Made by a program: the position numbers and the translations under genes. The notes below the pieces were generated by a model. That model saw only the letters and a list, made by a program, of their open reading frames with translations, searched no databases and had not been told where the DNA came from. Shown here piece after piece: positions 30,012-34,064 of a stretch of DNA of 34,064 nt (positions within the stretch are counted from its first letter, which is position 1; each line of letters starts with the position of its first letter). The DNA comes from Labilithrix sp. GTDB taxonomy: Bacteria > Myxococcota_A > Polyangia > Polyangiales > Polyangiaceae. The stretch lies in assembly GCA_019637155.1 (NCBI GenBank), contig JAHBWE010000036.1, forward strand, positions 1 through 34,064, written 5' to 3'.

Positions 30012-32236
30012 GGCGCGGTGGGGTCCATTCGCGCCGGCATCGCCGAGCCATAGTCGACGTCGGCCGCCACTCCCGACGTCGAGTCGAACAGAGCGATCGC
30101 GACCGGTACCGAGCCACCACCTTTGAAGGAGACTTCGAGCACGTAAGCACCTGACGCAAGTGGGCAAAGATCGAGGGCCGCGTCGGCGGCGGCGCGCGCG
30201 TCCCGTCCGATCAGCTCGCGTGTCGCGCGCGCGCGGATGGACAGGTCGACGTCGTGTCCGGGCTCGAGCGCCATCGCGACGACGGTGTGACAACCGCCCG
30301 GCGCCCCGTTGATCGTTATTGGGTATTCGAGCTTTCCTCGCGCGAGCACCGCCGGCCGATTCTCGATGAGGTCGGACACGAGGCGGACGCGACGATTCGC
30401 AGCGGCGTGACGCGCGACGAGCGCGAGCTGCGCCTTGCTCCCGCGCTCGAAGGCGTTCGGGTCGATCGTCGCGGTCGACCGCATCATCCAGACGTCGAGG
30501 ATGCCGGTCAGCTCGGCGAAGACGGCGCGCGCGACCGCAGCCGCCACGTGCGCATCGATGGGCGGTTTTCCGGAGCGCCCCTCGACGCCCCGCGCCGGAT
30601 CGGCGACGACGTCGATCTCCGAGACGGAGAACGGGACCTTCCGCGTGACACGGAAGCCGGGAATACCGGCGAGCGCGTCGGTGGGCGTGAGCTTCAGCGT
30701 GACCGAAGCTTCGCCGCGACGCCGGAAGACCTTCGCTCGATAGTCGACGGTCGCGACGTCGTCCTGCGCGATCGTCGGCGCGATCGCGGGGACGACGGAC
30801 TCCGCCTTCGTCAGGCGCGCGCGTCGCGCGTTGCTGCGCGACTCGCCGATCCGCGACGGCACGGCGCCGTCGCACGCGAACGCGGTGGGAGCGGCGTCGC
30901 AGCGCGGGCGGGGCGTCTTGAACAGCGCCCGCAGGAGGCCCGCTTCGCGATCGGCCGAGGCGACCGAAGCTCGCGCGCTCTCGACGCGACGCGCAGCATC
31001 CTCGTAAGCGGGATTCGGGACGTCGACTTTGCCGCGGAGCCGGCGTTGCGTCCGTTCTTGCGTGAACGTCTCGACCTTCGGCATCGGATACGACACCTCG
31101 AGCTCGAGCGTCGCGCCCGGAACGCTCCCCGGTCCGACGTCGCTCGGGCGGAAGATCCGATATCCGCGCTCGGCGCGACGGCGCACCTCGCTCGAGTCCG
31201 CCATGCTCGCTTGAAGCGCCTTCGGGAATGCGCTCGCGAGCGCGGCGTCCCTCGTCGTCACGTCCTTGACCACCACGTTCACGCCGGCGAGGTCGGCGGC
31301 AGGCGCGACGATGCCGCCGTACGCGTGCACCGCGTCGGCGATGCGCTCGCGGAAGAGCCGGATCTCGCTCGGCCGATCGGACTTGCCTTTCGCCGCGCCG
31401 AACGCCGCGGCGCGGCACTCGTCGTGGCGCGTCGGCCCGACGCCTTCGGCCAGGCAGTCACGCTCGTCGAGGCCCGCGATCCGCAGGTACGTCGCGAGCG
31501 GCGTGGTGGGCGCAGCGCCGCCGGCCCCCGCCGCGAGCCACGCACCGAGATGCTCTCGCTCCTCGGCGTCGATCGCGGGTCGCTGCGTCGCCGCGAAGCA
31601 CGCGTCGAGATCGCGCTGGCTCAGCGCGATCACGCTCGCTCCGTCGGCGGAGGCGACGACCGTGACGGGACCGATGCCGGTCTCGGTCCGCGCAAGGCGA
31701 CGGCCCACGACCGCGTATGGCTCGAAGGTGACGTCACCGGCGTCGCCGATCGCCGGCTGAAGGCTCCCGCACGTCGCCGCGCCGGGCACGAGCCGCAGCT
31801 TGGTCGCGGTGATGGGGCGCACCGCGCGGCCGGCGACGTTCGCGTCGACGACGCAGCTCCAGGCGCGCTCTGCCTCGGCCGGCGTCGCGACCGGGGGGTT
31901 GCGAACCCAGCGTGTCGCCCCGCGCGCGTCGCGGAGCTGCAGCGCGCGAGTGACGTTCCCGGGGTCCGCCGTCGCTCGCGCGTCGAGCACCGTGAGTGTC
32001 TCGCCCGACCATTCGGTCGGATCGAGCGCCGACCACGCCGCTGCTCCGTCGGGCGCGGCCGCGCCAGGGATCGACTCGAGCTTGCACACGCGCGGACCGA
32101 GCTCCGCCGCGACGACGACGGACTGCACGTTCGCGAGCGAACCGAGCGCGGACGGATCGCGCGCGACGTCGGCACCACCACACGCAGTGGCCATGGCGCC
32201 GAAGAGGATCGACACGAAGACGGTGAAGCGATTCAT
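30008..32236 (-). CDS. Large predicted lipoprotein, unknown function
   Basis: A 742-residue protein of no recognised family. The N-terminus (MNRFTVFVSILFGAMATAC) is a short signal with a lipobox-like ATAC, Cys19. The rest is mixed alpha/beta with a few conserved-looking features: a helical segment at about 425-450 (AYEDAARRVESARASVASADRE), two or three paired cysteines, and near the C-terminus a beta-rich domain with CHTVVAMALEPGHDVDLS, which resembles a pre-peptidase-like or carbohydrate-binding beta-sandwich but cannot be assigned. The ATG at 32236 has GGAG nine bases upstream and overlaps the previous stop (ATGA). It is co-transcribed with the coiled-coil and PEGA proteins. Confidence 0.75.
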   Translation of the reverse strand: MNRFTVFVSILFGAMATACGGADVARDPSALGSLANVQSVVVAAELGPRVCKLESIPGAAAPDGAAAWSALDPTEWSGETLTVLDARATADPGNVTRALQLRDARGATRWVRNPPVATPAEAERAWSCVVDANVAGRAVRPITATKLRLVPGAATCGSLQPAIGDAGDVTFEPYAVVGRRLARTETGIGPVTVVASADGASVIALSQRDLDACFAATQRPAIDAEEREHLGAWLAAGAGGAAPTTPLATYLRIAGLDERDCLAEGVGPTRHDECRAAAFGAAKGKSDRPSEIRLFRERIADAVHAYGGIVAPAADLAGVNVVVKDVTTRDAALASAFPKALQASMADSSEVRRRAERGYRIFRPSDVGPGSVPGATLELEVSYPMPKVETFTQERTQRRLRGKVDVPNPAYEDAARRVESARASVASADREAGLLRALFKTPRPRCDAAPTAFACDGAVPSRIGESRSNARRARLTKAESVVPAIAPTIAQDDVATVDYRAKVFRRRGEASVTLKLTPTDALAGIPGFRVTRKVPFSVSEIDVVADPARGVEGRSGKPPIDAHVAAAVARAVFAELTGILDVWMMRSTATIDPNAFERGSKAQLALVARHAAANRRVRLVSDLIENRPAVLARGKLEYPITINGAPGGCHTVVAMALEPGHDVDLSIRARATRELIGRDARAAADAALDLCPLASGAYVLEVSFKGGGSVPVAIALFDSTSGVAADVDYGSAMPARMDPTAP

Positions 32237-33402
32237 CGCGGGAGCTCCAGGGGGAGGGCATCGAGACGTCCGCAGACGAGCAGCTCGCTCCTTCGTTGCG
32301 AGCGAGCGCCTCGAGCGACGACCAGGGAATGGCGTCCGCTCGAGAGGCGTAGCTTCGCCGGCAGCGCGACCGGCTTCGCCCCGTCCACCGCGAGCGTCGC
32401 GCCCTCGAGCCCGGGCGCGCTGAACGCGATCGAGCAGTAGGGCACCGCCGTCGGCTCCGCGGTCGCGGGCGCGGTGGAGCCGGCGAGCGCCTTTGCATCG
32501 GCGAGGAGCGCGACCGCGTCCGCCTCCGCTCGCGTGAGCGCCGCGAGCCCCTCGGGCGTCCCCCTCTGCGCCGCCGCCGCCGCGCGGGATTGAATGTCCT
32601 TCATCCGATTGGAGAGCTCCTGTGAGCGCTGGCGCCTCTGCTGCGCCTTCTCCTTCTCCGCAGCCGGCAGGTTGGCGACCGAGAGCGCCTGCGCGACGAG
32701 GCTGCGCACCGGCGACAAGATCGCCTCTGCGTCCGTCAAGATCCGGCTCGTGGCAGCGAGCTTCGTCTGTGACGCCGCCTTCCGCTGCTCCGCGGTCGCG
32801 GCCGAAGCGGCCGCCTGCTCCCGCGCGCGCTGCGCCGCCGCAGCCTTCGCTCCTTCGGCGTCCATGCGGGCGCGCTCCTTTGCGGCCTCGGCGTCGGCGA
32901 GAGCCTGCTGCCTCGCCGCCTCTTGCGCGGCGCGTTCGGCGGCCGCTCGCACGAGCTGTGCCTCGCGCGCCTCGGCTGCCGCGCGAGCCTTTCGCTCCCG
33001 CTCCTCCGCCACGACGTCGATCATCGCGGGATCCATCGTGACGGCGTGGGCGAGCTCCGCGGCCGAGCTCGCCTCGCGGACGGCAGCCGCGATCTCGTCC
33101 GCCGCGCCCGGGTCCGCGGCGCGCGGCTCGAGGGCGGCGATCTTCGCCGTCGCCTCGCGAACCGCATCGACCGCGCCGGACACACGCGGGACGGCCTTCT
33201 CCGCGACGATGCGCGTCGTGGCGAACGTCACGAGCTCGCTTCGCGCCGCGGCCAGCTTCGCCGCCGCCTCGGCGAGCGGCGCGGCCGGAGGAGAGGCACC
33301 TGCGTCGGCGGACGCCGCAGGTGGCTCGGGCGCCGCGAGCGCGAGCGAGCTCGCCGTCGCCGTCGCGAGCGCACCGAAGAGGGCGATCCAGCGTGCGTAC
33401 AT
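32233..33402 (-). CDS. Exported Ala-rich coiled-coil protein
   Basis: A 389-residue protein with a signal peptide ending near SSLALAA (about residue 24). Residues 45-120 are helical, and 130-275 are an Ala/Glu/Arg/Gln-rich coiled coil (ERERKARAAAEAREAQLVRA and similar). The C-terminal 70 residues form a small PEGA-like beta domain (EGATLAVDGAKPVALPAKLR; SSGRHSLVVARG). A single Cys near the end of each beta region (YCSIAF; LLVCGRL) may form a disulfide. TolA-like or wall-spanning roles are possible from the shape, but no specific family is recognised. It starts 10 bases after the upstream barrel-like gene and its stop overlaps the next start. Confidence 0.75.
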   Translation of the reverse strand: MYARWIALFGALATATASSLALAAPEPPAASADAGASPPAAPLAEAAAKLAAARSELVTFATTRIVAEKAVPRVSGAVDAVREATAKIAALEPRAADPGAADEIAAAVREASSAAELAHAVTMDPAMIDVVAEERERKARAAAEAREAQLVRAAAERAAQEAARQQALADAEAAKERARMDAEGAKAAAAQRAREQAAASAATAEQRKAASQTKLAATSRILTDAEAILSPVRSLVAQALSVANLPAAEKEKAQQRRQRSQELSNRMKDIQSRAAAAAQRGTPEGLAALTRAEADAVALLADAKALAGSTAPATAEPTAVPYCSIAFSAPGLEGATLAVDGAKPVALPAKLRLSSGRHSLVVARGARSQRRSELLVCGRLDALPLELPR

Positions 33403-33412
33403 CGCCCCGTAC

Positions 33413-34064
33413 TCAGAAGTAGTAGAGCGCGGAGATGTTGTTCGAGAAGAGCGCCCAGGGATCGCTCTGAACGCTGGTCGCGAGGATGGTCGTACTCTCG
33501 CCCGACGATGCCCCGCCCGCCGGCGTCGCGCTGCGCGAGTCGTGGCGGAGGTAGAGGCCGACGCTCGCCTGCAGCGCGAGCTCCGGCACGCCGATGAAGC
33601 CGAAGTGAATCTCCACGCCGGCGCGTGCGCCGAGGTCGAAGCGAAGACCGCTCAGCGACACGTCCGGATTGCCCTCACTCTTCAACGTCGCGGTGGAGAG
33701 CCCGAGGTTCAGCTCGGGGACGACTTGAAATTTGTAGTGTTTGCCATAGCCCAGATTGAAAGGGACCCCTGCGTGAATCGCAAATCCGAATTGCGACGGC
33801 AGGTCGCGCGACTGCCCAGCACCATCCGTCGAAGATCCGCTCGAAAACGCGAATCCGACCCCACCGTCGATCCCGATATCGCGCTTGAACCAATATCGAG
33901 CTCCGACGACGGGAGCGTTGATGGTTCCGCCCATTCCGGCATCGCCGATCGGAATTTGAGAGATTCCCATGTATCCGACCGCGAGGTGGCCGACGAAGCG
34001 GTCGTGATCGATCACGCCGGCGTCGGGCTCCGTCGGCGGGGGCGACGGGGCGGGCGGAGGCGCG
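33413..34064 (-). CDS. Outer-membrane beta-barrel-like protein, cut by the window edge
   Basis: The C-terminal 217 residues of a larger protein; the start lies beyond the right edge. A GTG at 34015 is in frame, but the frame stays open to the edge through a Pro-rich linker (APPPAPSPPP), as expected downstream of a signal peptide, so the true start is outside. The visible part is Gly-rich with alternating hydrophobic residues (FVGHLAVGYMGIS; ARYWFKRDIGIDGGVGFAF; LRFDLGARAGVEIHFGF) and ends in Tyr-Tyr-Phe, the terminal aromatic expected of an outer-membrane barrel. It heads, or is upstream in, the four-gene envelope operon. Confidence 0.75.
   Translation of the reverse strand, partial: APPPAPSPPPTEPDAGVIDHDRFVGHLAVGYMGISQIPIGDAGMGGTINAPVVGARYWFKRDIGIDGGVGFAFSSGSSTDGAGQSRDLPSQFGFAIHAGVPFNLGYGKHYKFQVVPELNLGLSTATLKSEGNPDVSLSGLRFDLGARAGVEIHFGFIGVPELALQASVGLYLRHDSRSATPAGGASSGESTTILATSVQSDPWALFSNNISALYYF

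Noticed and set aside
28518..32440. Long plus-strand open frames (511 and 728 codons) opposite the envelope operon
   Set aside because: Arg/Asp-rich without domains, while the minus-strand frames have signal peptides, PEGA repeats and overlapping start/stop junctions.

Overview
The base composition (about 70% GC or more over much of the window), frequent GTG/TTG starts, eukaryote-like Ser/Thr kinases, TPR/PEGA-type envelope proteins and Cys-rich lipoproteins point to a myxobacterium (Myxococcota, probably Polyangiales-like). This is inferred from gene style; no rRNA or other marker is present. I saw no tRNA, rRNA, CRISPR array or insertion sequence, and no gene-free stretch exceeds 300 bases.

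Left flank (1-9.8 kb): a DUF1275 membrane protein, a small antitoxin-like protein, an S1-domain RNA-binding protein whose first S1 domain appears split by an Ala-rich insert containing a 33-bp tandem repeat, a PlsB-like acyltransferase with an intrinsic terminator, an isochorismatase-fold hydrolase, a coupled TPR-protein/Cys-rich-lipoprotein pair, and a transmembrane Ser/Thr kinase. From 9.9 to 11.8 kb come two exported proteins that share a small module.

Centre (11.9-18.9 kb): the most unusual part. Six tightly packed same-strand genes start with an encapsulin-type HK97-fold shell protein. It is followed by a Pro-rich disordered protein, a polyprenyl diphosphate synthase, a two-domain acetoacetate-decarboxylase-like protein and two paralogous saccharopine-dehydrogenase-like reductases. 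Junctions overlap by 1 or 4 bases in four of five cases. The disordered protein ends in a duplicated APLGL motif and the decarboxylase-like protein begins with a related GLGLIG motif; both are candidate shell-docking peptides. I propose an encapsulin-based isoprenoid-processing compartment. The sequence supports the gene identities and their linkage; the compartment and its chemistry are inference.

Signalling block (18.8-28.2 kb): on the minus strand, a kinase gene runs into a phytoene-desaturase-like flavoprotein whose 3' end overlaps the operon's last gene. Divergent to it are an FHA/winged-helix protein, a small unknown gene, a LuxR-type regulator, and a 1230-residue protein whose kinase and cyclase-like domains have both lost catalytic residues, followed by AAA ATPase and TPR-like parts. 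The active kinase and the pseudokinase are clear paralogues. The block from about 11.8 to 28.3 kb looks less GC-rich than its flanks.

Right flank (28.3-34.1 kb): a minus-strand operon of four exported envelope proteins (beta-barrel-like protein cut by the window edge, coiled-coil protein, large lipoprotein, PEGA/TPR protein), with the last three genes linked by 4-base overlaps.
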